From Eonycteris spelaea (Eukaryota; Chordata; Mammalia; Chiroptera; Pteropodidae): DNA of 64,000 nt. Shown here one piece after another: positions 10,406 through 20,832 of the stretch. Location: NCBI GenBank assembly GCA_003508835.1, contig PUFA01000211.1:2294001-2358000 (forward strand), given 5' to 3'. The position numbers were made by a program, and so were the translations under genes. The notes beneath the pieces were generated by a model. It was not told where the DNA came from, ran no database searches, and saw only the letters and a list, made by a program, of their open reading frames with translations. The first letter of the stretch is position 1. Every line of letters begins with the position of its first letter.

Positions 10406-12849
10406 GTGTTGTTGCTAACAGCCCTCTTTTTCTTTGACTTAAAATAAGTTATGATATTATTTAAATGTATACAAATATCCCATAAGGAGTTTGTGTTCTT
10501 ATAACTTCTAAATAACTATAAAACCAAAATGTTAACAACATTTGATTTCAAAACCAATACAACCCAAATTAACAGTGGTGTTTTGAAGTGATGGATGATG
10601 GTCTTATCCTGAAATGGAATCACCAGTTCACCCTTGTGGGTTTAAATAGCAGAAAGATATGGTTTCATATTCAGTTTCATATTTAATTTGTTCTGGCATT
10701 TGGACTTAAACAATTTCTATATACATGATGCCTGTTTCACATAATTTTGCTTAAATGGCATTAACAATTTTAAGGTTTTGCTAGCATGAGATACTCAAAC
10801 TTCGTCTTTCAGCACTGCTCATAAGCATGCCTCAGTCACTCACCTTTATGGTGTGCCTCTTGGCAGCCTTGCTAACCTGTCTCTTCTCCTGAAGATAAAG
10901 CTAGATTTGTGGCATTATTAAAAAATTAATTAAATAGATATTTAATCCATTTATGACTGGAAACGAGACTAGAAACCTATATTATTGCCTGTTTCCTAGT
11001 ATTCTTCTGCTAATGAAGTGGCCTTTACAGAAATGACAGGCACAGCACTTGTGTCCTCTGCCTGACACCAGGCTTAGCCGCTGTACACATGTGGTGACTC
11101 GGGTCTTCTGCCACTTTACTTAACCCACTGTGAAACCTGCATTTGTGCAGCTTCTCATGGTGACATTTGGCCTTTGTGAGCGTAAGTCCAGATGCAAGCG
11201 TGGGCTCAGAAATCTTCAGTCTATACTTATGTTAATATAGACTAAGATTTTCATTGACACAAGAACATTAAATTGGAAAATTCTTATAGACTGCCAAGAA
11301 CGCATCCACAGATGGTCACAGTCTTCCCAACCCACATCAGGAATCAGTGTGGCATAGTCCAGCTCCACCTGGTGACCCACTCTCCCTGTCCCCACTCCCG
11401 CTCCCCTCAGTGTCCACTTCATCACTGGGTCGATGACCGGGCTTAGGCCCACTCCCTGCTCCCCTGTCCCTTTCGTGATGCAGCTTCCACTCTGGCTCTC
11501 AGGCCCTGTTCTCTAACATTCTGAGGACAAGGCACCTTCCCATGGCTTACCTCGGTCCCTTTCACCAAGGAGCCTAGCCAGCCCAAATGTGACATCTCCA
11601 CAAGGAGCCACCACTTGGGAGACTATGCAAAGACGCAGTGGAGGAGGGGCAAGTGACCCCCCAAAGACTTGGGCTGTGTGCACCAGATAAGGTGTTTGGG
11701 CTTTGCAGGCAGTGGAAGAGTCATTTCTGGCGTTTTTGAGAAAGTATAGATTGTTCTCTGTTTTGGAGAGATAACTCTGGACATCATACATGTGCTTCAT
11801 GTCCCGCGGGCTGCCCTGAAGCAGTAATAGTTTGTGCCATTAACAAGTTTGAACTGATAATTTCCTCTTTGATGCAGAAGGCATCTCTGGATAAAGTTAA
11901 ATGGAAGAATAATCATCCAAATCTATATTTCCCCAATCATTTCTCTTCTTGGCAGTTTTGTAACTGAAAAGATGATCTTCTTGACAGTCATTTTTCCATG
12001 TCCTCTTGTTTCACATGGACTTCTCGAGGCCCATGCAGTATAGCCACCAACCACGTATAAATTATTGTCAGAACTTGGAGTTGTCAGGGAGAATCAGGTT
12101 ACTCTAGGAGACATGAATCTTGTTCTTTCAAAGGGCTTAATTGAATTACAGAATGCACCACCCAGGGAGTCCCAAGCTGAAGTCCTGGGATATCACAGTG
12201 CCCAAATCCCATTTTATTCTCTTCTGTAATCATTACCCCAAAACACAGTGGTGGTCTCTGACCTCCTTGGTGGTTGGATCTTATTTTCCATTTCCTTTGT
12301 GGGGTCACTGTAGGGTCTTATTTCATGTTCTCTTCAGGGGATAATTCCTCTTTTGCTGTTTTTCCCAGCTCTCCTTTTTGGCATTTTTCCTTTCTACCTT
12401 GTGACAGTGGAAGCGAATGTTTTCACAGTTGGCTTTTCCGGTCCAGCATTGCTGCTTTGGCGCCTGTGTGGAGTGGGGGCCGGGAGAGGCATGCAGAGGA
12501 AGGGGCCCTGCTGCCCTCAGCAGACTGAAGGATCATTTTTGTTTCTATCCTCCTTTTTAAAGGGACGATGAGGCAACTTGGAGTGAAAGAACAATTGAAA
12601 ACCTTAGTTTAATTACCTTCTGAAAAGTTATTCAGACCTCTGATCTCTTCAAATTGAAAATTATGAACCTGAAGAATTTGGGCAAAGGAGTAGGAACAAT
12701 GATTGTTACATGTCTAAGTTATGAATGAAAATATGAAACCAAATGAAAGAATGCATGCTTTTATTTTTTCTCCCATTCTCTCTCATACATATCCTACAAG
12801 ACAAGGCAACCCAATCATAATAAACTATTTTTAAAGAGGTTTAGACCAG
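10406..12849. other. Unassigned stretch
   Basis: AT-rich at 10430-10790 and 10910-10950, more GC-rich at 11320-11680 and 12450-12520. No confident repeat family, CpG island, exon or RNA gene was seen. Open frames are short and conflict between strands. Confidence 0.45.
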
Positions 12850-13065
12850 AGCTTTCCTTGGAACTTGCTGCAATGATGGAAATGTTAAGTCTGCACCGTT
12901 TGATGCTCTAACCACTGGTCACATGTGGCTGTTGAGCACTTGACACGTGGCTGGTGTGACCAAGGGACTGAATATGTAATTATAGTTTATTTTAATTAAT
13001 TAAATTTAAGTAACCACAGGTGGCTGGTGGCTAGTACTCTGTCAGTCAGCTGTGCTGGAAATGTG
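12850..13065 (+). mobile_element. hAT-type MITE remnant ('CACATGTGGCT' family)
   Basis: The core reads 'AACCACTGGTCACATGTGG', 'CTGTTGAGCACTTGACACG', 'AATTAATTAAATTTAAGTAA' and 'CCACAGGTGGCTGGTGGCTA', with near-palindromic ends. This is the layout of a common mammalian hAT-derived MITE; a second copy is at 55328. Non-coding; exact subfamily not assigned. Confidence 0.7.
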
Positions 13066-13084
13066 GCCTCATTAAATTATCTCT

Positions 13085-13485
13085 GTATGACCTATCTGAC
13101 CAACTCCGATATCCCTACCAAGTTCCAAATGCCTAGTGGATATTCCACTTAGATGTCCAGTAGGCTTTTCAAATTCATTGTGGCCAAATAGAACCCACAT
13201 TCTGGTCTCTCCAGTCTCAGTGTATAGACCCACCATCCATGCAACTAACTACTCAAACCAAAGATGTTTCAGTTATCTTTTATTCTTCTCTCTCCCTCTT
13301 GATCAGCAAGTCCTCTCAGTTCTTTCTCCAAATCATATTCTTAATCCCTCAGTTTCTCTTCAGCTCCACTGCAACCCCTGGGAGAAGCTACTTTGTTTTT
13401 TTGCCTGGGTAACTGTAGCTTCCTGATGGATCTTCCTGCTTCCTGCTCACACCTCTACAATCAATTCTTCACTTAAAACTTCACT
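13085..13485 (+). mobile_element. L2 LINE, upstream part, plus orientation
   Basis: Contains degenerate L2 body wording: 'TTCAGTTATCTTTTATTCTT', 'AGCAAGTCCTCTCAGTTCT', 'CTCCACTGCAACCCCTGG' and 'GATCTTCCTGCTTCCTGC'. Coding capacity is lost. The element appears to resume at 13850 after a foreign insert. Confidence 0.65.
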
Positions 13486-13849
13486 GAAAACCGAAATGAT
13501 AGGGATCTAAACAAAGTAGGTGTTTATTTCAGTTGCCAATATAGTCAGTCCGGGACTGATATGGACAGTCTCATGACATCAGGGACCAAGACCCTTACTG
13601 TCATGCAAATATAGCCATCATGTTCATATTCTAGCCAACAGAGAAGTGGAAAAGAGGAAGCAGGAATACTTTTTCCCATCAAGGTCACTTCTTAGAAGTT
13701 GTAGGTACCACTTAATCTGATAAGCCAGAATTTAGTAACCTGCCTACATCCAGTTGTAGCAGGTTGGCTGGTAAATATTGTCTTATTTTGTACAGTGATA
13801 AGCCTGATGGAAGGGAAGAATGGGTATTGAGCGATAACTAGTGGTCTTT
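13486..13849. other. Insert of unassigned origin within L2
   Basis: Interrupts the L2 that flanks it on both sides. The wording 'CATGACATCAGGGACCAAG' recalls a common ancient mammalian repeat, but the family was not identified. No open frame or clear target-site duplication was recognised. Confidence 0.45.
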
Positions 13850-14356
13850 GCCACACCCTCCAATGGTCTTCCTTGTGCAATCCAAACTCCTTACCATGAC
13901 CTCGGAGGTCATACATGGTCTGACCACCACTGATCTAGCACTGTATTCCAGCCAGATAGACTTTCTTTCAGTTCTCTACATGCCAAGCTCTTAGTTGTTT
14001 CTTAGGTCATTTGTACTAGCCTTTCCTTCTGCCCAAAATGCTTCGTTCCTTATGTCTGCAGGCCTGTCACTGTGATTCTATTCATGTGACATTCGCAAAG
14101 CTTTCTCAGACCATCTATCTACTATCACCCAAATAATTCCTTTAGAATCACCTGTCTTATTTCAAGCATCTTCTACTCCCTGAAACTGTATTTATTTATT
14201 TGCATCTCTATGCATACCTCCCAGTTGCTCTGGAGCAAACGCCATGAAAGCAGGACCTTATTACTATTTTCTACTGTATCTTCAGTAGGTAGATTTGTAC
14301 CTGGACAAAGTGAGTATCTAACTGTGAGTTGGATGAATGAATGAATGAATGAATGA
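13850..14356 (+). mobile_element. L2 LINE 3' portion with (GAAT)n tail
   Basis: Continues the L2 of 13085-13485: 'CAATGGTCTTCCTTGTGC', 'CAAACTCCTTACCATGACC', 'CTTTCCTTCTGCCCAAAATG', 'GAAAGCAGGACCTTATTAC', then the typical L2 3' terminus of GAAT repeats at 14332-14356. Together the two parts make one of the longer plus-strand L2 copies here. Confidence 0.8.
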
Positions 14357-14739
14357 GTTTATGGAATATGAAAATTTAAATAGCCCTATTACAGAATGAT
14401 TATAAAGTAGTAAAGCTGGATCAACTAGAGTTCTCTTAGTCTAATTCCCACATATTAAAAATGAGGTAAAAGGACAACTGATGTTATCACATAGGTGGTT
14501 GTGAATAGTAGAGATAATTTGCTGAGATTTATCATGAAAGCCTCCTGAACTAGACAGATTTAGGCTGGATATCAAAAAATTGGTGGGATTCAAAACTGGT
14601 CACTCAACCATATTCTATAAATATTGACTGATGAATTGATAGTTCTCAGTGACTTGGCGTGGACATTTGTGTGTAAATCGTGTTTTAATGAGCACAAAAT
14701 GGGGAATGGTCAATAACGAATGATAACATAGGGTCACCA
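14357..14739. other. Unassigned stretch
   Basis: AT-rich; no recognised repeat or coding signal. Confidence 0.4.
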
Positions 14740-14905
14740 TCTTCCTTTTCTCACCTTACCACTCACAGTTGACCCCACCACTAGTCTTTACTTTTATTTT
14801 CATCATAGTTCCATGAGAGTGGAGACAGAGTGGATCTCCTGTCCTCTGTATGTATCACTGTGCCTGTTCACAGTAGATATTTAATAAGAACTTTTGAGAA
14901 ATGAG
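14740..14905 (+). mobile_element. L2 LINE 3' end
   Basis: The order 'CATAGTTCCATGAGAGTGG', 'GTATCACTGTGCCTGTTCAC', 'AGTAGATATTTAATAAG' follows the conserved L2 3' end ('...CCATGAGGGCAGGGAC...CATAGTAGGCGCTCAATAAAT'). Diverged and 5'-truncated. Confidence 0.6.
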
Positions 14906-14927
14906 TAATCATCTCTAAAAGATGTGG

Positions 14928-14957
14928 GGGGAAATCTTATCAAGGGATTTTAGGTAA
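14928..14957. repeat. Source copy of a 30-bp exact dispersed duplication
   Basis: This 30-nt string (starting GGGGAAATC, ending TTTTAGGTAA) recurs without mismatch at 16267-16296, 1.3 kb downstream. It is not part of any repeat family recognised here. This copy is taken as the source because the downstream copy is fused to a second locally templated segment. Confidence 0.9.
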
Positions 14958-16224
14958 GTTAAGAAACTTTTCGTCATTGTAAATAGTCATGCAATCTATG
15001 AAGTTCACCACATTCATTTACAGAATGTGGAACCAACGGCAACAGTAAACATTATGGGACATTCATATTGTATGTCCGGCTTTTAGGCGAGACTCCAGCT
15101 TCATTGTTAGAGTCCTTGGCTCTAATTCTCTTCAGCCAGTGGTTTGACAGATCAGTGTATTATTAAAGCCCTCAGGACCTGAAACTAATTACAAAATAAG
15201 GAAAGCAAAGGTCTACATATGCTGTATCCTCATTTAGGGTTCAGTTATGCATATCAACTCCCCAGTTTTCATCCAGCCTTTGGCATATGAGACAGATTGA
15301 TATGAAATGGAACCAAAGTGGTCACAGGGGATAGAATTCAGCCTAGGTTATTCCTTAGAAGATGTTGAAGCCTGCAAGTGAGCACTAAATGTACCCCAGA
15401 ACTCAGGGTCCCCAGGAGCACTGGTTTCCTCCAGGCTCTGAGGCCTTACGGTAGAGAGAGTGGGCTAGCAAAGGCTGTTGTAGACATGAATAGGCTTCTC
15501 GGCCTGCATGCATAGGTTCCGTCTAGGACTCAACGAGGCTTTGGGTATGGAGGGGGAGGGAGAGGGAGCGGGGCAGGTAGCGGGACATAGGATGTGCCTA
15601 GATCTCTCTGCATATTTATGGACGGGGATCTTTAAAAATCTTATTAGTGTGTTCTGTAATTTGAGGCCAATTACTTGAGATGGCTGAATGTCTATTAAGT
15701 TTTCTAGGCAATCATGTGTTTTTCTTCTGAATCTTTTTTATTCTTTAGTGACATTGGATATGAGGTTTAGTTTAGGCCAAGAGGTGGTAAAGAGAGCCCC
15801 ATTCCCTTATCCCTGACTGTGGGTCACAACTGATAGCTGTCCAGATGCGCCAGCGGGCAGATGGTGGCAGCTGGCCTGGCAATGTTGTCCCAGGAAGAGT
15901 CTGTCCGTTTCATTCCAAACTGGGCCTTTTTTGAAATGCAGAATTATGTCATTTTTATATATTAGCCTGCCCTTTGACTGGCTGAGTATTATTTTTCGAG
16001 GACAGGAAACACCAAGTTTGCAAAGTTAGCAAAAAAAGGCAAACAATGGGGGTGGATCTTCCAAACTGGTTCCAGCAAGGCAGTTCTCCACTCACGGCTG
16101 AGCCATCATTCATACTTTTCATGCAGTTAGCAACAGCTTGAGATGCAGATATCAGCACCCTGTCCTCTCATGCCCAGTTTGCATGGGTAGAATCTGATCT
16201 TTTCACTGCCAGAAAGGACAGCAT
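14958..16224. other. Unassigned stretch
   Basis: No confident repeat or gene. It contains repeat-free, AT-rich sequence around 15120-15260 and a purine/G-rich tract at 15548-15590 that carries a quadruplex motif (separate entry). Confidence 0.4.
15552..15573 (+). other. G-quadruplex motif
   Basis: GGGGG-A-GGG-AGA-GGG-AGC-GGGG satisfies the canonical four-run pattern with loops of 1, 3 and 3 nt, within a G-rich patch (15548-15590). No CpG island or promoter elements accompany it. Confidence 0.65.
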
Positions 16225-16273
16225 TTTCCCCGTACTTTCTCCTGCACAGGCCACAGGGGAAAGTACGGGGAAA
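16225..16273. repeat. Perfect 15-bp inverted repeat, 19-nt spacer
   Basis: Arm 16225-16239 (TTTCCCCGTACTTTC) and arm 16259-16273 (GAAAGTACGGGGAAA) are exact reverse complements separated by 19 nt. The right arm overlaps by 7 nt the start of the 30-nt duplicate at 16267-16296. The combination suggests template switching rather than a functional hairpin; no U-run or A-tract typical of a terminator follows. Confidence 0.9.
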
Positions 16274-16296
16274 TCTTATCAAGGGATTTTAGGTAA
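16267..16296. repeat. Second copy of the 30-bp exact duplication
   Basis: Identical over 30 nt to 14928-14957. Its first seven bases (GGGGAAA) are shared with the end of the inverted-repeat arm 16259-16273, a microhomology joining two templated segments. Confidence 0.9.
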
Positions 16297-16429
16297 CTAA
16301 CTCCATCACCCTGAGGAGTTTAGACCTTCCTGAGGTTGGAGGAGGTGATTGCAGGAAAACAGCCTGAAAAGGTAGAAATGTGGGGCCGTTGGAGAGCAAC
16401 AGAAGTGAAAGACACCAGAGAGCTCTGTT

Positions 16430-16515
16430 TAGACCTTTACCCCATCCACCCCCCACCCCTGCACTTCCCTCCTCAGAGAGGCCTTCCCTGACTGACTGTT
16501 CACTCAGAATTCACG
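16430..16515 (+). mobile_element. L2 LINE fragment
   Basis: 'CACTTCCCTCCTCAGAGAGG' followed by 'CCTTCCCTGACTGACTG' is the strongly conserved L2 3'-region wording. Short and truncated on both sides. Confidence 0.6.
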
Positions 16516-16518
16516 AGC

Positions 16519-16554
16519 TAGCACACTCTAATTTCTCTTAGCACACTCTAATTC
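16519..16554. repeat. 20-bp-offset direct duplication
   Basis: TAGCACACTCTAATTT at 16519-16534 recurs as TAGCACACTCTAATTC at 16539-16554. It abuts the L1M tail and lies about 220 bp from the rearrangement scar. Confidence 0.85.
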
Positions 16555-16564
16555 TATGCATGCA

Positions 16565-17095
16565 CTTAAAATTGTTTAATGGTAAAAAAAAAGTAAAATT
16601 TACCATCTTAATCATTTCTAAGTGTATAGCTTAGTTGTGTTAAGTACATTCACATTGTTGTGCAGCCATCACCACCATCCATCTCCAACTGAAACTCTGT
16701 GCCCACTAAACACTAACTCTCCCTCCCTCTGCCCCAGCCCCCTGCAACCACCATTCTACTTATTGTCTCTGAATCCGACTACTCCAGGTACCTCTTACAA
16801 GCGGAACGACAGAGTATGTGTCCTTTTGTGACTGGCTTATTTCACTGAGCATAATGTCTTCAAGGTTCATGCACATTGCATGTGTCACAATTTCCTTTTA
16901 AGTCCGAGTAATAGTCCATTATATGTATGTACCACATTTTGTTTATCCGTTCATCCATCCATGAACACTTGGGTTGATTCTGCCTTCTGACTATAGTGAA
17001 TAATGCGGCTATGAACATGAGTATACACGTATCTTTTTAAGATCCTGCCTTCAATTTTTGGGAGGCATATGCCCAGAAGTGGGATTGCTAGAACC
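16565..17095 (-). mobile_element. L1M LINE 3' end, reverse orientation
   Basis: Begins with the reversed L1M 3' UTR ('AAATTTACCATCTTAATCAT', 'ACATTCACATTGTTGTGCAG', 'CCATCACCACCATCC'). It proceeds through 'GACTGGCTTATTTCACTGAG', 'AATAGTCCATTATATGTATG' and 'TCCATGAACACTTGGGTTG' to the ORF2-terminal 'GTGGGATTGCT'. It is 5'-truncated at about 17095, the usual fate of L1 insertions. No ORF survives. Confidence 0.9.
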
Positions 17096-18246
17096 TATGG
17101 ACTCACTTTATTCATCTGTAGAACAAAGGGTTGGTCCCTGGAAGCATGCTCTGAGCTCTGGGGCTGTCTCCAACAATGCTTGGCATGGCTGCTGAGGAAC
17201 AAGGGCCTTCAGAGGCTCCCACCCACAGGGACAGCTGTCACCCGGCAGTGCCAGCCTCCTCTGTGGCACTAAGAACAAGGCTGGCTTAGAAGAACCCTGA
17301 GCCTCCTATGGATACTTTGTTTCAAGCCCCTCTCCTGACTTTCCAAATAAGCAAACTTTTTGAGGATGGACAGGGAGAAACAAGGTACTAGGGCCCACTT
17401 ACAGAGTTCATACGTGTTGGCCTTGTTTGTGATTTCTGTGGAACAAGTGAGTTTTTCTCTTTCCTTCTCCCCTTTCAGCTGAGGTTTGTTTGCCTTCCTG
17501 CGGGGCCTGCTCGGCCACTTCCCCCATCAGCGTCCTTTCTTGCGCTCTCACCTTTCCTCAGATCCACTTCTAAACTCCTAATGACATGCTTTCAGAGCCT
17601 TGATGGCATCAGTGTCATGCTTCTTGCTAATGTCAAGCTGGGTCATTTAATAAATACATCAGGCGAGGTGGTCAGAGACGTAGGAGGGTGCGGAAAGGTG
17701 TTCTTTTTTAAAAGCCTATTAAAATCTCTTCTTCTTGTCCAGCAGGGACTGCTGTTTAAATGCAGAATTTAAGAGCCGCTTCATTCAGTGTGAGTGTGAT
17801 GCATGTAATTTGGCAGCATCCTGCTTGAATTCAGAGCTGGGAACTTGCTGTAGGATCTTGGCAGCTGAATGGATGATTCTCTTTAGAGAAGATGAGCTGA
17901 AAAAACTTAGGTGACAGATTTGCCCTCACACCATCCCAGCTTTGATGCATCTCTCTGTCCTGGCAACAAAGTGTTCTCTAAGGAATGTTTTGTTTTGAGG
18001 ACAGAAGATTTTGTTTTTTCATATGGGCCAGTAGCAGACATGTGTGTTGGGTATTGCAATTAGGTGGACGGGAATGTCCTGATCCCTGGTCAGGCGCTCT
18101 GTGACCTCAGAGGACTTCCCCAAGAAACCCAGGGACTTCTCAGGGAACCAAGATAATTAGGTTCCAAGAGTGAAAGACAAATCTATTCTGTAATAAATTT
18201 AGCAGTTGTGTGGTTCAGTTAAGACATCCATGCTTTGGAATTGTTT
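17096..18246. other. Unassigned stretch
   Basis: No confident repeat. The segment 17755-17830 is repeat-free with octamer- and homeodomain-like words ('ATGCATGTAATTT') but nothing decisive. An open frame at 17581-17772 has no recognised domain. Confidence 0.4.
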
Positions 18247-18282
18247 GTTTTATTGTGGTCAAATGTTTTATTGTGGTCAAAT
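18247..18282. repeat. Perfect 18-bp tandem duplication at an L1 3' terminus
   Basis: GTTTTATTGTGGTCAAAT is present twice head-to-tail (18247-18264, 18265-18282) with no mismatch. The second unit runs into the reversed L1M tail, so the duplicated unit is the terminal L1 sequence itself. Confidence 0.95.
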
Positions 18283-18825
18283 ATACGTAATATAAAATTT
18301 ACCATTTTAACCATTTTTGAGTATACAGTTTGAGACACTGTGGCATTACGTACTTTTACATTGTTGTGTAACCATCACCATCATCACTCTCAGTTTTCCG
18401 TTTTCCCAAAGTAAAACTCTGTGCCCATTGAATACTAACTCCCTCCAGCCCCTGGCAACCATCACTCTACTTTCTGTCTCTATGAATCAGACTACTCCAG
18501 GTACCTCATATCAGTGGAATTATCCAGTATTTGTCCTTTAGTGACTGGCTTATTTCAGTTAGCGTGATGTCTTCAAGGTTGATTCATGTTGTAGCATGTG
18601 TCAGAATTTCCTTCCTTTTTACGGCTGAATCATATTCCAGAATGTATATACCATATTTTGTGTATCCATTCATCAGTTAGACGCTCAGGGTGTGTCTACC
18701 TTTTGGCTATTGTCAGTAACGCTCCTATGAACTTGGCTGTGTAGGTATCTGTTTGAGACCCTGCTTTCATTTTTTTTTGGATATGTACTCCAAAGTGGAG
18801 TTGCTGATCAGATAGTTTTGAGGAC
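18265..18825 (-). mobile_element. L1M LINE 3' end, reverse orientation
   Basis: Same architecture as 16565-17095: 'AAATTTACCATTTTAACCAT', 'ACATTGTTGTGTAACCATC', 'CTGTGCCCATTGAATACTAAC', 'CAGACTACTCCAGGTACCTC', 'TCAAGGTTGATTCATGTTG', 'ATATTCCAGAATGTATATAC', ending near 'AAAGTGGAGTTGCTGATC'. 5'-truncated and non-coding. Confidence 0.9.
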
Positions 18826-19529
18826 TTTTTCTATATTCTTTGGATCTGGTTGAACTTATAGCAAGCATTGATAAATAAAAGCATATGTTGCTATTTTTTC
18901 AAATATAAGTAACAGGGCAAAAATATGGTCAGTAATTACGGTATAAATTTTAACTAGGCTATGTGATGATAAAACCATGTTCGTTCTTGCTGCCACAGAA
19001 ATGTTTTTTAGCCAATTTTCATATTTAATGTGATTTAAAATTAATTATAGCATAGTTTTCACTTATCTATACTTTTAAAAGAATTAAGAAGCATTTTTAG
19101 GTAGATCATATAAAATTATTCTGATAGATTAAAATCTATTACTATAAAGTTGACAAATGGTAGGAGATTTTTATTTTAGAGAAGGAGCATCTGCTTTGCA
19201 AAATTCACCACGGAATGTCTTTACAATTGTAAGCCCTCCAATTGGCTTGTATTTATTCAAATGTACAAAAAATTCATTTACATAGAACTTTGATGTTCCT
19301 GCTCATAGCAGTCAATAGTCAATAAGCATCTGCTATGTTAATAAAGTGCGTTAATTTTGACCTGACACCTTCTTGGTTTTGTTTGTTTAAGTGGTGACAG
19401 TGTAATACAAACATATAGGAACTGGCATTGTTCTCGACTCAGCTGAAACCTGAAGGGACTTTTGGATAGCAGAATAAACTGATGTTGCCACAGCAAGCAG
19501 AGCCTTTTAAAAAGGCAACAATGATCATG
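18826..19529. other. Unassigned AT-rich stretch
   Basis: Strongly AT-rich; may include an unrecognised continuation of the L1. No coding or RNA signal. Confidence 0.4.
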
Positions 19530-19920
19530 TCTCTACTCCTCTACTCCATGGCTTAAAACTTTCAAAGGCTCATGGTACTCTGGCAATAAAGGACACATTT
19601 TTCTCTGTGGCTTGTAAGGCTTCACTGTGTGGCCACAGTGGGCCCTCTCCAGCCCTATTTACCCTCACTTGCCAGTTTCAGTTCCTCAAAAACTTTGTAA
19701 TCTGTTGCATCTCTGTACTTTTGTACAGGCTGCTGTTTGCTAGAACACTCTTCTATGACCTTTTCTCAGGGTGAAATTTGCTTTTCAAGTCAAGTGACAT
19801 ATGTGGTATTTTCCCTAGGGATTTTCTCCTGACCCTCTGAGTGAGTGGCCCCTCCTCTGTGTGCCCACGGCACTCTCCACCGTCCTGGTTACAGGAGCAT
19901 AGCATTCATCATGTCGATTC
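19530..19920 (+). mobile_element. L2 LINE, plus orientation (first part of a split copy)
   Basis: Contains 'CCATGGCTTAAAACTTTCAA', 'GGCAATAAAGGACACATTT', 'TTGTAAGGCTTCACTGTGTGG', 'CCCTCTCCAGCCCTATTTACC' and 'TTCTCCTGACCCTCTGAG', which is degenerate L2 3'-half sequence. It is interrupted at about 19925 and appears to resume at 20395. Confidence 0.75.
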
Positions 19921-19924
19921 TACT

Positions 19925-20345
19925 TGCAAAATTTAGCTTTATTAATAAGTACTGAGTAGATATAAAAATATTAATAGAATATATGTCAGATTTAAAGGAT
20001 TCTGACATCATGTGCATTTGTACACTCACCACCCAGTTTTAAAGGAAGAATGTGATTATTACTTTTGAGTGCCTTATGTGTCCCTCTCCAGCCATCTACT
20101 GTCACTTCTACCCTCCCAGTAACCATGAGCCTCACTTTTGTGTTACTCATTTCCCTGCTTTTCTTTATAATTTCGCCTCATCTGTTAGTATTCGTGAACA
20201 GTATATATCATTTAGTTTTACATGGTTTTTGAACTTTTAGTCAGTTGAATTATACAGCATGTGCTCCATAAAGGTCGTCTACATTGACCTTTATATCTGT
20301 AGTTCATTTGTTTCACTGTTATATGAATTTATAACCATTATTTGG
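19925..20345 (-). mobile_element. Probable L1ME/L1M 3'-end remnant nested in L2
   Basis: The wording 'TACACTCACCACCCAGTTTT', 'TATGTGTCCCTCTCCAGCC', 'TACATGGTTTTTGAACTTT' and 'ATTATACAGCATGTGCTCC' resembles the reversed 3' UTR of old L1M elements. It sits between two pieces of one L2, so it inserted later. Family call is tentative. Confidence 0.5.
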
Positions 20346-20394
20346 CCTACACTTGATTTTTTACATATCTCTATTCCTTCTTATGTCCCCATTT

Positions 20395-20498
20395 TTATAC
20401 CAATACACAATTTAAACTCCTAAAGGGCAGATATTGAGTCTATCTTTCTCACCGTTACATCCTAATATCTAGCACGTAAGAAAATATTTGTTGAATGA
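20395..20498 (+). mobile_element. L2 LINE 3' terminus (second part of split copy)
   Basis: 'AACTCCTAAAGGGCAGATATT', 'CTCACCGTTACATCCTAAT', 'ATCTAGCACGTAAGAAAATA' and 'TTTGTTGAATGAA' is the canonical L2 3' end. It completes the L2 begun at 19530. Confidence 0.8.
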
Positions 20499-20611
20499 AA
20501 CACGCACCTTTTGGTCTGAGGGTGCGCCTGTGAATGGCAATTGCAGCAATGTCATTCTTGTTTGGCGGAAGCTCTTTCCTCCCTGCACCTTCCCTTGCCT
20601 TGATGCTCTAG

Positions 20612-20832
20612 ACTCGGACTCAGCAAACTTTCTGTAAAGGGCCAGATGGTACAAATTTTAGGCCTTGTGGGCCATTTGGTTGCTCACATAACTACTCAGT
20701 TCTGCCATTGTAGGCTGAAAGCAGCCATAGGTGATACACAAACAAATAGGTATTCCAATAAAGCTTTATTTACAGAGAAAGGGCATCAGGTTGAATTTGG
20801 TCCATTAGTTATAGTTTGCCAACCTCTGCTCT
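20612..20832 (+). mobile_element. hAT-type MITE remnant (copy 2), near full length
   Basis: Starts 'CAGCAAACTTTCTGTAAAGG', then 'TTTTAGGCCTTGTGGGCCAT', 'CATAACTACTCAGTTCTGCC', 'AAAGCAGCCATAGGTGATAC', 'CAATAAAGCTTTATTTACAG', and ends 'TTTGCCAACCTCTGCTCTA'. It has matching inverted ends and is the best preserved of the four copies of this family in the window. Confidence 0.85.
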
